This document shows, piece after piece, positions 11,876-23,872 of a stretch of 64,000 nucleotides of DNA. The stretch comes from Gonapodya sp. JEL0774. Lineage: Eukaryota; Monoblepharomycota; Monoblepharidomycetes; Monoblepharidales; Gonapodyaceae. Every line of letters begins with the position of its first letter. Positions within the stretch are counted from its first letter, which is position 1. The notes under the pieces were generated by a model. It was not told the DNA's origin. It did not search any database and saw only the letters and a list, made by a program, of their open reading frames with translations. A program made the translations under genes and the position numbers. Location of the stretch: NCBI GenBank assembly GCA_027604505.1, contig JADIIX010000063.1:9376-73375 (forward strand), read 5' to 3'.

Positions 11876-13274
11876 CTAGATTTTACTACGTTGGGTGATC
11901 GAGCTCTGGAAGTTTTTCATAACGTCAAAAACCTCTGGCTCCGCAGCACCTGCCATTTGTGTGGCATCCTCCCTGATTCAACGACGTGGGGGTCGATCAG
12001 GTTTTACTGGCCGATTTCACAAAGAAATTGACTCACGCTGCGAAAGTCCCCTGAAGCGTCACACCGTTCTGGAAATAAGGAAATGTGGTTAGGAGCACCA
12101 CGGTCCAGCAGCGAGAATGCACGAACCTGGTTCATCAAAATAAGTTGCTTGGTGTAGAGAAGTCCCGATGACGTGGTTGCGAGCACTGTAGGTAGGGTGG
12201 CGATTCCAGTGGCCACATACAAACCAAGGATCTTCAAGCCACTCACTGTCTTTCGCCAGTGCAAGTCCTGTGCTCCTGAGCTCAGTTTCGGGGACAACTT
12301 CCGAGACCAGGTTCGTCCTCAAGGCTTTCTCTACATTGCAGCGTCGAGTTCTCATCTGCTAGCTCCACCTTCGCGGGAACAAAACTCACGCGCATCCATC
12401 CATCGAAAAGTAGAGAGTAATTCGTTGGCATGCGTGGATCCGATCAGGCGTGGAAGCATCCAGCTAAGTCCACCTTCTCCTCCAGAGAGTCCCATTCTGT
12501 TTGCACCGATAGAGCAGCGGAATGATGGTCCAGCAATCTACAGCAAATTGGTGAGTGTGAGTTTAGTCAGATTGATCGGTGCGAAACTCACTCGAACGTC
12601 GCAGGCACAAGAAATCGCAAAGCCTCGCATACAAATTAGCTCGACTTCGGGCGCCGAAAGATGAATTCTGGCTCACCAACTCCCACAGTGGATCCGTGAA
12701 CTAGTGCAATTGTCATTTGCGAGAGATTCTTGATCTTTTGAACAGTAAGAGAGAACTGACACATTGCAAGATCGATTAACAGTGAGCAATCCTCTTTGTG
12801 AGCAATTCTCTATTGGGTTCCCGACGATACCCACATTCCTCTGTCCGAAATATCTCGAAGGAGGTGGTACGTCAGTCACATCTCGGTCCGAGGAGCCAAA
12901 ATCCAGGCCCGCCGAGAAATTGCGTCCATTTCCTGCAAATATGACGACTCGGATCCTTCGGTTCAACATGAGCGCATCTGTGGTATACAATATTCACACT
13001 TGTTGATATAAATTTTTGACAATCCGTCCAGGGCGCTTCAATACCCACCACATATCTCCTGCAGAGCAGTCGTCAAAGGCCATGATAGCGAGTTCATTTT
13101 TGTAGGGCTACAGGTGTGATTAGAGTTCTTGAATATTGTCTCGCCGTTCGGAATCACCCGAATGACATACCGATTGAATACAATCCAAAGGACGCGCCCT
13201 TCTAAGTCTTCTCGAACTTCCAAGCCGACTTTCTCATAGTCTTTGTATTCTTTGAGTGGGTGCTGGTCACGCAT
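11876..13274 (-). CDS. Enoyl-CoA hydratase/isomerase (crotonase) family protein, probably peroxisomal
   Basis: Ten exons, minus strand, all in phase: 13274-13171, 13107-13049, 12977-12835, 12755-12677, 12623-12592, 12537-12390, 12330-12247, 12185-12127, 12068-12037 and 11972-11876; about 278 residues. Crotonase features in order: FNRPTKMNSL, RVVIFAGNGRNFSAGLDF (first oxyanion-hole segment), TIALVHGSTVGVGFAISCACDVR (read in parts; second oxyanion-hole segment) and MGLSGGEGGLSWMLPRLIG. The acidic residue in GGEGG sits near the catalytic Asp of dienoyl-CoA isomerase (ECH1), so hydratase or isomerase activity is possible. The C-terminus SKI resembles a type 1 peroxisome targeting signal, suggesting peroxisomal beta-oxidation. 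Tiny exons (32 nt twice) make automated prediction error-prone here. Confidence 0.88.
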
Positions 13275-13655
13275 CGTGGAGGGATGGTGTTCAATTTTTG
13301 TGGTAGTTCGCTTCCGATTCCTTGATGCTGGATTCCTTGATGCTGTGGCGACGGTGCAAATAAACAGATAAAAAGAATTTTCATTTTTCACTACTCCTCT
13401 CGTGTTACATATAGGCATTTCGAGGGAATGAGGTGCATTGAAACAAAATATGCGGAGCCATCGCTGGTATCGGTGGATTGCATGTTTGGGTACGTGCGAA
13501 ATTTGGCTCTCGAACAAAATGATCCACAGCAACGTCTCCTGGCACTGCTATCAGTGTATGTCGTGCGGCGTGATCCCAATGCGAGGGAACAGAGAATGAG
13601 TCTTGCCAAAATGGGAAACAACGGCCTTGCAATCCTCCAATTTATCGCAGCCATT

Positions 13656-16600
13656 TCACAAAAAGAACTGGGCTTTCTCTCCTGGAGACCCAAGAGGCTC
13701 GTCGGGTGATCCCGTAGGTGATCCCATCGGTCCAGTCCGATTGTCTCTGGATTTGCGACGGAACTTGACCACTAGGTCGTCAGGTGGGGTTAGCATACCC
13801 AGTGCCCGGCGGTAGGCAACCGAAAGGTACGTCAAGCCAACTTGGTATGAAGCGTTCATCCAGCCAAACTTAGAGGTAATAGAGACACACAATTAATCAA
13901 GAAGCTTCGAAGCGAAAGATGACAAAGAGCCTCACCCCTTCCCTGGGGACAAACTTGAAGTCCGTTCCAACATTTCCATACTCCACATCGACCTTATGCG
14001 TCATATCCACAACGTCAAACTTCTCTGGCACGACGCCATTGTAATCTACAAAAGCTTTCGTGATGGTGTAGAGCCACCGGTAGGCAAATCGCTGAGATAG
14101 TTCTTTGTAGCCATAGTTGCGCACGGCTTCCCATGCCATCATATGATGGGGTGCCCTACCGAAGGGATAGTCCTGTACGTGAAATCAGCGAAAGCGGAGA
14201 AAGGATACATGACTTCACCCCTCGGTTTCTCAACATCGAGAGAACTCACCCACTGTCGATTTGGCCTGTCCAGTCCCACTCTTCCCCGACTCTCGAGTGT
14301 TCCGGACACCAGCCCTCCTACCACCTCAAACCTCCTTGACCCTTCGACCACCACACTATCTGCTTGCTCAGGTGTCGCCATGCCAGCCCACAATGCCCAG
14401 AATGTGGTAACAGTCTCGTAGACATGCTGTTCCTTTTGAGCAACGTCGTAGTCGAAGTAGATACCCTGCCGGTCATTCCATAGAAAGGTATCCGCAGCAG
14501 CACGACGACGTGCAGCGAGCTGCTGAAATACGGGAGACGTAATCGTAATAGTGAAAAAGGGCGAGTCCGGGTGGTCAATAACGGGGTCCCAGACCACGGG
14601 GACATCAGCGGCGGACGGCTTCAATTTCTCGTCAGCGGGGTAGCTCTCTTGGGGCCCCGCCGTGTCCTCAAGATCTTGCCCCTCACCGGCATCCATCGAT
14701 TCTCTCTCCTTCTCGACTTCTGCAGTTCCGACTTCCCGCCAATGATGATCGATTTCTTCATCGAAAACCAGCACGTGTCGTGCCCACGAAGAGTCCCATT
14801 CCGCCACGGCTGCAGTTACACCGTTTTCACGGACGTAGTCCCGCCACTTGATATACGATTTGAGATTTGCGTTGTCGGGGCCACGACGAACACGGATCTT
14901 AAAACTAAAGGGATTGAATGAATACAATTGTGATATAGTAATGTGTTTAGCATCCTCGTAAACTCCCAAACTGAATCAACAGAGCACTCACCTATCGCGG
15001 AACTCTTTTTGAATGACGCGAGCCAGATCCATCTCATATCTGTACAACAAACTGGTGAGGTCGATGGTGGTTAAGTTGGCGCACTTCCCCTCAAAACGGT
15101 ATGTGGTGTCGTGACCAGATTCACGGACTTTGAGAGTGATAAAACATAGAAAGAAAAAGGAAGATGACGAATGACATTGCACTCCGACAATCCCACGGCA
15201 AATGCTCACCCGCTCGATCATGCACAAAGTACGCGTCCAGTTCCGGTTCGCTGACTTCCTCACCCGCATACATTTTCTTAAACTCTTCAACCCCAACTCC
15301 ATGCTTTTTAGCATAAGGCTCCACCAAGTGATCAAAGTGGCTGCTTTCGGTCTCCGGTGGCATGCCGTAGCCCTCTGTAGTGTAGGTGCTCAGTCCTGTG
15401 TCCTTATCGTACCTCGGAGCTGACATCCAAACTCCTAAAAGCTCCTTGACCGCCGCACGGAACCCACGGGCCAGCCAAGACTTGGTTTCTGCCCGAGTGT
15501 AAGAGGGTTTGCTGGTGAGTGCGTTGTGAACTTTCAGGATCATATCGGTGAGGAATGGGGGTTGGGATCGGGTGAGGTAGTAGGAGCGGTTGGCGTTGAG
15601 AATTTTTCCATAGTGCGCGATTTCGTATACAAAGTTCTCGACCATGCCGCGCGACATTTCCACGCGCTTGTCTAGGTGGTCGCCCAGCCAAAATTAGGAT
15701 GCAATGTATTTAGGAGCACGAGGGACCGATTGCAGGTCAGTAACCACGACAAGAACTCACACTCCTTGATCACACTCCTGTCACACACTCACCAACTAAC
15801 AGACCGAGCGTCTCAAAGTAGCTGTCCCATCCATACATCTCGTTGAATCGGCCTCCGGGCACGACAAAAGGCACACCCTTCACCACTTTCGCCTTGACTC
15901 TCGGATCATACTGCTCTTTGAGCGCTAAGCTCAAAATCCCCGGTTTCCCATCGAGTGACTTGACGTATTGAGGTGTGACGATTTCGGGCAATCGTACGAC
16001 GTCGAGCGGACGGGTTTGGGCAACAGAAGTCCAGTATGCAAAAGCAAAGTCATCGTGGAACGGGACATAAATGCGGCGATGTTGGTCTGGAGAGCGGTTC
16101 TTGGGGTCGTTGGTTATAATTTCGAGACCTGTAAATGTCGGTTGAAACGCAATGTAGAGATATCCGTCATCGAGATCTTGCCAAAAAAAACTTACCTTCA
16201 GCATCAATCCTTCTACTTAACCCGTCCCAAAAGTCAAAACTAATCATCCTGCTCAACCTGTCCACCGGATTCTCCGCCAACCTGTCCTGATCGATCATAA
16301 TGCTGGACCTGCCGTGGTCAGCGGCCAGAGCCAGTTCTTGCAGCAGATTCGAGATTTGGTAGGTACCTCGCAACTCGAACTTGTGGTAGCCGGCCGATGC
16401 AGCTGTCCCTACGGCGAAAACTTTGGGGCCCGAGTCGGTCACGGTGATTTGGCAGTCTCCGTCCGTGTCTTCTTGCTTGATGAGACGGCCTGACGGGGTC
16501 ATGCAAAAGGTTTTCCAGGGTAAACGGGAGAGTGCGTAGTGGTGAGATAATTGTACTGCTGCAGCACACCTCCATCACGTGTCTCGAACAACCTCATCCG

Positions 16601-16877
16601 TCTCAAAATGCGGAAGAATCAATTATCCAACTCACGTTGCGTCTCCGCTACTTCAATGAAGAACCTTCTAGGCCCAGACGCGTAATTGTCGTCATGGGAG
16701 GCGCGACGCTTCGGCCTGTGGAAAGATTCCTCGACAAGATCTTCGACTTCCTTGGCAGACTTGTTGCGGCGGAGGTCACGCTGACGGATTTGAAAGGGAA
16801 ATGAAAGGGGAGGGAAGTTTGTGGATGAGAATTCTATGTGTAAGGAGGTGTTGCTGTGGTAGTGGTACCTCCCACAT
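13656..16877 (-). CDS. NTH1: Neutral trehalase (GH37), cytosolic, PKA/calcium-regulated type
   Basis: Nine exons on the minus strand: 16877-16869 (inferred, MWE only), 16780-16636, 16489-16196, 16128-15793, 15671-15210, 15127-14992, 14904-14250, 14172-13936 and 13868-13656; about 828 residues. It hydrolyses trehalose to two glucose molecules. The N-terminal regulatory part contains RRASHDD, a PKA-type site, and the EF-hand-like loop [12 protein letters not shown] typical of neutral trehalases. Both GH37 signatures are present: [15 protein letters not shown] and, across an intron, [19 protein letters not shown] follows near the end. No signal peptide, so cytosolic rather than acid trehalase. 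The 9-nt first exon is the weak point. An upstream start in 16.9-17.2 kb cannot be excluded. Confidence 0.92.
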
Positions 16878-18395
16878 CGGCAGAGCACTGCTCGGTCCAA
16901 CGAAGCGGCCCCTCGCAATCCTGTGAACCCAAATCTCTCCGAAGACGTGGCTCAAACGAACGCCTAGAGGAAATTTGTAACTGTGATTTTCCTGAGACGG
17001 TCCCTGAGTAATGAAAAAGGATCCACTCTACATAGACTCATGCTTGCATTCAGACATCTCACTTCCAAAAATGAGCAATGAGAGCACACAGCATGAATAA
17101 ACACCCAGCGAATAAAGCAAAGTGCATTCGAGTGTGTGTGATAAGATGCGTGTCGATACACATATGTAGGTTGGGTTGTTCTGCCCCATGAAGATCCTCA
17201 ACGGCCTCCATGCGAATTAACTTTCACCGTTACTTCGCCATTACTTCTCCGTTGCTTGGCCAATGCTGTCATGTCCCATGACGAAAACTTCAAGGGACGG
17301 TGATCCCTGAAAACATGAACGAGAAATCCACAGCAACGATACGCTTCACCATCGCATTCAACATTAGAGTTGATATGTGAGACCGTTGATTTGTACAATT
17401 CCTGTTTTCCACGTTCAAGTCCCTGACGATCCATCCTTGTGCCACACGTCAGCAGTTCTGCAGTGTACTAACCGTGCTGAGCGTCCTCATCCTCCCCTGG
17501 CCAGACTGCCCTGCACGAGCTTTCACTGCAGCCCAATCGGCTTCGCCTGCGTGACCATGAGCACGAGCATGACCGACATCAGGGTTATCGATTTCGCGTT
17601 CGAGGAAGTGGGATTTGGGGTCTGCAACAGGTGCATGAGCTGGTGGAAACAGTTTCGATACTGAAAGTCGTTTTCTGTGAATGGTTTGAGTTGGAGGTGG
17701 AGGCGAAGAGGGCAGAGGGGACGGTGACTGGCGACGCGGGGATGAAGACGCGCCCGAGGTTGGAGCCATGGGATCTGGTTCGGGGGCAAGCGGAGAATGT
17801 TTCGCAAGCCAAGAGCGTAAGCGAGCGCTGAGCCAGCCGAATAGAAAGCAGTCCGCCAGTTCTGCGATAGAAAATGGGTTTTCAGTTCGCCCACCTTTGG
17901 GATTGGTGCCCCTTATAAGAGTGTTGATGCAGTAAGCAGGTCGCGGAGGCGAATCCTCGAGGCAAAGCACCTGGGTGCCAGAGCATCCAAAGCCAAGACG
18001 ATAAGGGCCTTTTACACGCAGACAAGTCTACCACGCGAGTTTGTATATGCGCCTAACGTAAAAAGCTTGATGGTTTTCAAGCGAGAATTGCGTTTGTGGA
18101 TCGGCACTTGGTACCGATCGTCCAAGTGTGGGCTTCCCTTTTTGGGACCACAACTTTGGCACTCGGTGACGTAATAGCCAAATTGCGAACTGTGCCCAAA
18201 TGCTCTTATTTTGCTAATAGGGCACACACACTGGAGGAATGGAGCCCGGTGTCCACAACTTTGGAAGGCCATTCATTCCTGAGAATTCTCATATCCGGTA
18301 CGCCACGCAAAATGCAATCAACTAGTGTATCGTCTAAATGATGATGTCTCCATTTCAGTCGCCAACAAGCGCAAGGCCACCTACAACGTCAACTC
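16878..18395. other. Intergenic region with one unconvincing minus-strand frame
   Basis: No recognisable gene. The longest frame is a minus-strand one at 17449-17970, annotated separately at low confidence. I searched this stretch on the minus strand for acyltransferase, dehydratase or carrier domains that would extend the ketosynthase gene and found none. Confidence 0.4.
17449..17970 (-). CDS. Hypothetical Pro/Ser-rich protein, doubtful
   Basis: Open frame of 173 residues with a Pro/Ser-rich middle (SPSPLPSSPPPPTQ) and a basic patch RKRLSVSKLF that resembles a PKA or Akt-type site. No domain is recognised. Another minus-strand frame overlaps it, and neither has clear exon partners, so the frame could be one exon of a larger gene, or chance. 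Transcript evidence would decide. Confidence 0.22.
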   Translation of the reverse strand: MLCLEDSPPRPAYCINTLIRGTNPKGGRTENPFSIAELADCFLFGWLSARLRSWLAKHSPLAPEPDPMAPTSGASSSPRRQSPSPLPSSPPPPTQTIHRKRLSVSKLFPPAHAPVADPKSHFLEREIDNPDVGHARAHGHAGEADWAAVKARAGQSGQGRMRTLSTVSTLQNC

Positions 18396-21157
18396 TCACG
18401 TCTTTACCTCTGCAACCGTCCCGTTTTGGGTGGCCACGGCCCCTTCAGCTTTCGATCCCGTTTCTGCAGGTACGGCCACCTCCACTGGCTCACACATGTC
18501 CCGGATATGCGACGAGAGGAAGTATTGCCCTGCGTGGGACACCACAGGTACGAACCTGGTTCCGGTTGTTGCCAGAGAGTGGAGTGTGTATGTGCCACAT
18601 CGTGAAACGATAAATGAGCTCCACACGGCACGCCACATGCCACTCAGTCCTCACCTCTTGTTGTAAGAGTATTTCTCAAACACTTTCACCTGATCCTTCT
18701 TCGCCGGGTACTCCTGCAACACCACTACACCACCAGCAATGTCAACAAAAGAAACGATCAGTATCGACACCGCCTCCCCTCTGTTCTGTCACTGCACCTC
18801 GAAAAAAAAAATTCGGGAAGAACCCACCATGCGCATTTGTTCCTCCCGCCCCAAACGAGTTTACTCCCGCCCACAACAACCCTTCCCGATCCTCCAAGCT
18901 CTTGTTCGTGCCCAGAGGAAACACAACTTTGCCAGGGTAGTCCAGCTTCACGTCAGCCCTGAGCGTCTCAAAGTGGATGTTCGGGGGCACGGATCGGTGC
19001 ATGAGGACCAGGATGGTCTTCATGAGACCCATAATGCCCGCTGCACCTTCGGAGTGACCTATTTTGAGAAGGTGTTCGAGGTGATGCGAAGGATGCGAAG
19101 GATGATGAGAGCTGGCCAAGGCAGCGATGATAGTTGACGCTCTCGCAGGTGCGAACTCACCAAACATTGATTTAACAGCCCCTACTACCAACGGCCTTTT
19201 CTCGGTCCTATCCGGCGCACCATCCACATACAGCTCCTGAATAGTCTGGAGTTCCTTCCGGTCACCAGCCTTGGTGCCCGTCGCGTGTCTGATTGAGATC
19301 GAGGTCAGTAGTTCCACATCAGGTGAGACATCCACAAGCGCCACTCCACCAAAAACTCACGCCTCCACATAATCCAACATCCCCGCGGTCACCGCTCCTC
19401 GAGCCATCGCATCTTTCATTACTCTCCCTTGTCCCTCCACGCTCGGTGCAGCGATGTTTCTCGTCTTTCCGTTGTGCCCGACAGAGCTTCCCCGGATCAC
19501 CCCGTAGATGGTGTCTCCGTCCCGTTCGGCATCGGCGAGGCGTTTGAGAAGGACGGCACCGCAGCCTTCGCCGCGGACGTACCCGTTGGCGGAGGCGCAG
19601 AAGGCGGAGGTGGTGTAGGTAGGGGAGAGGACGCCGAGGCTGTAAGTGGGCGCGGTGGCGGAGACGAGACTGTTCAAATGTCCAGAAAGGGTGACGGCAG
19701 TGCCAAACAGATGCCTACCGGTAGAGCATGGTGTACATATTCTGGATGATGCAGACATTTAAAACGCCGTCTGAGTTACTCGTGGGAGGTTCATCGCAGA
19801 TGATCAACGTACCGGGTTTGTTATTACGGTACTTCCACAAGCCAGCGCTACCTCACAATCTCCCATCAAGAGTGAGTTGCACGCCATGTGCACCGAGTAG
19901 AGGGAGCTACCAGGAATGTATCCACGAGGATCGCCGTTCAGGTTTCTCCACAACTCTGATGTCCCAAGGGCGATCGACAACTAACAACAACTAACCTCGA
20001 GCAACCTGTGTCAAGAGTCATACTAGGGCCCTGAAGGCCGAGGCAGTATGCTACACGATTGGACGTGCCGAAAGTGAGGACGCCGACGAGAGTGTGTTTG
20101 TCCGGTTCTGACTGGTAGAGAGTCGGAGAAGAGACTAAGAACAAAATATTTTCTTCCTTACACAACCATCCAGCACTGATCTCTCCCAATTTTGTCCAAT
20201 GCACCGCCCTTCCTGGGTTTGTCGTCACTTCTCTCGAGCAGTCCTCATCCACACGCCACCAGGCTTCTGTGCTCCTCCTCTGCCACCTTCGCCGCTGCCT
20301 CTACCGTCAACGTACCTGAAATCCCAGTGTCGCACCATCTGCGTTCGCAATACCAACATATGACGCGATGTTGTCCTTGCCGGCCTTCACTTTGTGGGCT
20401 GTTTCGTCCCAGTAACCGGCATCACGGAGGGTGTCGCAGCAAACTGTGAGCATGATGTGTACCGGGATACATTAGTGAAAAATGATGATGAAGGGGTCGG
20501 ACCATAGTCTTTGTCCGAGCGGAGAACTGGCTCGACGGACAGAGAACCTCCTCTCAAGTTACCGGGGTACCACTGCCGGAACAGGTGCCCCCCAAAGAAT
20601 TGAAATGACATAAAGCATGTTTTGCGCTTCCATGTGGTCCTGTGGGTATTGTTGCCCTAACCCAGAAGACACGAACACCATCAGGCACTTCCCCACTCCC
20701 GAGAGCTTCCAACACACCTTCAATAGCAACCCTTTGCTGCGCATCCATGGCTTTCACCTCGTCCTCACTGAGCCCGAAGTATTCGGGGTCGTACATTTCA
20801 ATGTCCTCCAAGAACGTCCCTTTGATTGCTGCGGTGTCGGGAATATTTGTACCCCATCGTTCGTTGGGGGGGCCGGTCCGGATATCTTTTCCCTCGGAGA
20901 GAACACGCCAATAGTCGTCCGGAGTTTTAATGTTGTTGGGGTACCGGCAACCCTTGATAAGCGTGAGAGAGTATTAGGTCATAGGTTTTAGTTTGGGGCT
21001 TTTCGAGCCAGTTTCAGATCCACAGGGTTCACACCATTCCGATGACTGCAATTCCATCTAGAGAGTGGAGAAACGGGCCATCGCGCGAGAGGGGTTGACG
21101 TGGGGTTCACAGTAACTCCGTATTACCAGCATCCAACTCACCTGCCCATTGTACCAT
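18396..21157 (-). CDS. Stand-alone type I polyketide synthase-like ketosynthase
   Basis: Twelve minus-strand exons join in phase: 21157-21142, 21057-21035, 20952-20718, 20443-20316, 20111-19996, 19906-19813, 19741-19719, 19639-19361, 19288-19161, 19058-18828, 18724-18655 and 18555-18396; about 500 residues. The start MVQWADGIAVIGMGCRYPNN runs straight into a type I KS domain. Seen in order: DPEYFGLSEDEVKAMDAQQR, the active-site DTGCSSSL (Cys), GYVRGEGCGAVLL, EAHATGTKAGD (first His; usual EAHGTGT has Gly for Ala), GHSEGAAG (second His) and SFGAGGTNAHVVL. The condensing triad is therefore complete. After NAHVVLQEY only ~80 residues follow, with no acyltransferase, reductase or carrier domain. 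Either this is a one-domain condensing enzyme working with separate partners, or a truncated PKS. It is divergent from the RUS gene. Confidence 0.88.
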
Positions 21158-21686
21158 CGTGCTTTCCGCTGATCCGTTAATGTGTTCTGGGATTCAGATA
21201 TGTAGTTGCAGCGCAGAGTTTGTGGATACTTCCGAGCTCCGAAATCTATGAGTTCCAAGAAGTGGACAAACTAATCCCCGGGACGATGGCAAGATGTGAA
21301 CCGGAACCAGTTGCACATATAAGTTGGCAACCCCCAAAATCATTGCGATATCTGATACGGCGCACAATGTACATCATAAGTAAAACCTTTACTTTCCTTT
21401 CGTCATTTCTGCAGGCCCCGCCATACACCGTCCGCCCTACTGTTTCTTCTTCTGGCGGTCTGGTTTGGGTGGGTATGTACACGCCAGAGTCACAGGATAC
21501 GACCTCGAGCCAGTGATTTTCAGGTATGATAGCATGCTTCTTGGTTGGTTTGTGGGTTTCTAATATCTAAGAATGCATAAAATGTCACAAAATCGTCATG
21601 TCCAGATGAGGAGCTGGTGGGGAGGAGCGCTTTTCCGAGATGGAGCTGCATCCACATCGTCGAATTAAAATATCATCGATTCCTCC
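21158..21686. promoter_or_regulatory. Shared 5' region between divergent ketosynthase and RUS genes
   Basis: About 530 bp separate the two inferred start codons, which point away from each other. No specific element is recognised. An unseen first exon of the RUS gene may also lie here. Confidence 0.3.
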
Positions 21687-23872
21687 TTGATGCCCTTGCG
21701 GAATTCGATGTCGATGCGGTACACCGCGACCTCGTTTCCGAGTCCACCGATCCCGAGCATGCCGTTTCGCCCAACAATCACACTCTCCCATCACTGGCGA
21801 AAATCCACACCATTGGTCGCCAGTCGAACACTGAAACAATGGAACGTCCCATTACTTCGGAACGCAAACAGTTTTTACTCATTTATGCTCTCGAATGGCA
21901 GGCAACCTCTCTCAATCACTGGCACCGCTGGCGGCAACCACCGCACCATCCATTCCACCTCGGGCGATGAATCATCTGCGATTCTTAGAATTACTCTTCG
22001 TCAGACGCATCGGAGATCTGTACACGGTCAGGACCCTGAGGATGCCGCCGATGTGGGGTGGACGTTGGCAGAGTTGAGCCCCACAAGCGAGGAAAAAATC
22101 CACCTTTCGGAAGAGAACGTTAGCCGCTCGAGATGCATACGTGAGCATGATGTCAGATCCGTGTGGACGTTTCACAAGTCGAACGATCTTAGTGCACGAT
22201 ACTGGCATGGTGCACAAGCGACCCCCTCGTTGTCGTCTCCAGTCGAGCAACGTGCCTTCAGTATTTCTCGCCTCTACCGCACTATTCGCCGTGCCATTCA
22301 AGTCGGTTTCTTTCCGAAAGATTACCCTCACTCCGTCAAGCCCCAGTATTTCGGCTTCGTGAGTTGGAGTTTGTGCAACAACGTATTTGGGACGATTATG
22401 GGCGTGCTTAGCACTCAGGCGCTAATGATGGCGCTGGGATTGGGAGCAGCTACGAGTGCAGGGGTGTCAGCAGGTATTAACTGGGTGTTGAAAGGTGGGC
22501 TACTCCCTTTCTCTGGAAACGGAGTTAGTGTAATCCAGAAGACTTATGTGGGAACTCCCAGCCCCCTTTCTGACTTGCGACAAAGACTTGCCCTTTAACT
22601 AAGTTTCGCATTGGGGGGGGGGGGGGGCCCTTGTGTTGGGGTCGGGGGGGTTTTTAGGGGGGGGTTGGGGGGAGAGAGGTGGGAGACGGCATGGGTGGNN
22701 NNNNNNNNCCCCATAACCCCTGCCTCAAACTCAGACGGAATCGGGCAGCTAGGAGGTGTTGTTTACGCCTCGCTCATGTCCTCAAAGTTTGACTCAGAGC
22801 CCAAACGATTCCGCTGGACTTCGACGCTTCTCCTCCACGCGGCCACGTTACTAGAACTTCTCACACCAATGTTCCCACACCTGTTCGTCGTGGCGGCGAG
22901 TTTGTCCAATATAGGAAAGAACGTGGGGTGGCTTGCGCTCGGAGCATCTAAAGCAGCCATTCTCAAGACAATGATGTTGAAGGATAATTTAGGAGACCTC
23001 ACGGGAAAAGCGTGAGTGGGCGTACGGTTGACATGAACGGGGCATTCTCTGGAATTTCCCCTTCTTTACCCCCCAGTGGCGCACAGAACACATTCGCTGG
23101 CCTCGTCGGCACCGCTCTTGGTGTGCTCGTCTCGTACGCTTTCCCACCGACAACTCCAACGGCCCTCCTCACATTGTTTGTTCCCCTCTCACTGGCGTCA
23201 ATGTTTTCAATCTTCATGTCCAGCAGAACCGTGGTGTGTGAAACACTCAACATTCAGAGGGGAGAGCGTATCGTCAGAGCTTGGCTACAAAGGGGTGAGG
23301 GGAAGGGGTGTCCACCTTTCACCATTCTCAAAACCTCGACCAATCGAGTAGTCCCCACTCCGCACGAGGTATCATGCGTTGAAACGTTCCTCACTCGCTA
23401 TCATTCCACATTTGCCGTCCCACTGGACCTTGAACCTCTTCTGGAACATCGCTTGCACACGGTGAAGTCAGACTCTCTCACCGCGGCATTGAGTGTGGAG
23501 GCAACCTGCAGATATCTTGTGTTGGTGGCGCAGGGACCGCGCCAAGCATCGTGGGGTTCACTTGGAAATTTATCGACGCATTCCAGCGGAGACGTGGTGT
23601 GCTTGTGGTATTCACCCACAGCGAGCGCCCCGGATCATATCCGCGGGTTTTATCATGCATGTGTTTTACGATACGTGCTTGAGCAGAAACATGGAACTAC
23701 GCTGCAGGTCTCCGAGCAAATAGCTGCAGCCTTTGTCGACAAGACGGCAGGGGCTTTCCTCGATAGTTTGGAACAACAAGGGTGGAGTGTGGACTACGAG
23801 TTCCTGGCCGAGGCGGGGAGAAGGGTTGAGGTGGGAGACCGTAAAATTGATCTGAGCTCGCTCAAGGATTAG
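21687..23872 (+). CDS. RUS family protein (DUF647, ROOT UVB SENSITIVE-like)
   Basis: Exons 21687-22494 (start approximate), 22735-23011 and 23077-23872 join in phase, with TAG stop. The family core is clear: FFPKDYPHSVKPQYFGFVSW, VLSTQALMMALGLG, then across the intron DGIGQLGGVVYASLMSSKFD and later hydrophobic helices (FAGLVGTALGVLVSYAF). RUS proteins are membrane-associated proteins found in plants, animals and fungi. Plant RUS1/RUS2 act in early development and UV-B responses with vitamin B6-linked enzymes. The fungal role is unknown. The ~180 N-terminal residues before the core are low in recognisable features and Ser/Thr-rich, so the true start could be elsewhere or follow an upstream intron. 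The first intron contains a G-rich run and an assembly gap. Confidence 0.85.
22612..22708. repeat. G-rich low-complexity run and 10-N assembly gap inside RUS intron
   Basis: A run of about 16 G is followed by G-rich sequence to 22698, then ten N at 22699-22708. It lies wholly between the donor at 22495 and the acceptor ending 22734, so the coding sequence on both sides is intact. The true intron length is unknown. Confidence 0.9.

Noticed and set aside
16878-18395. Further polyketide synthase domains downstream of the ketosynthase
   Set aside because: I looked for acyltransferase (GHSxG), dehydratase, ketoreductase and carrier (DSL) motifs on the minus strand and found none. The frame closes at 18396.
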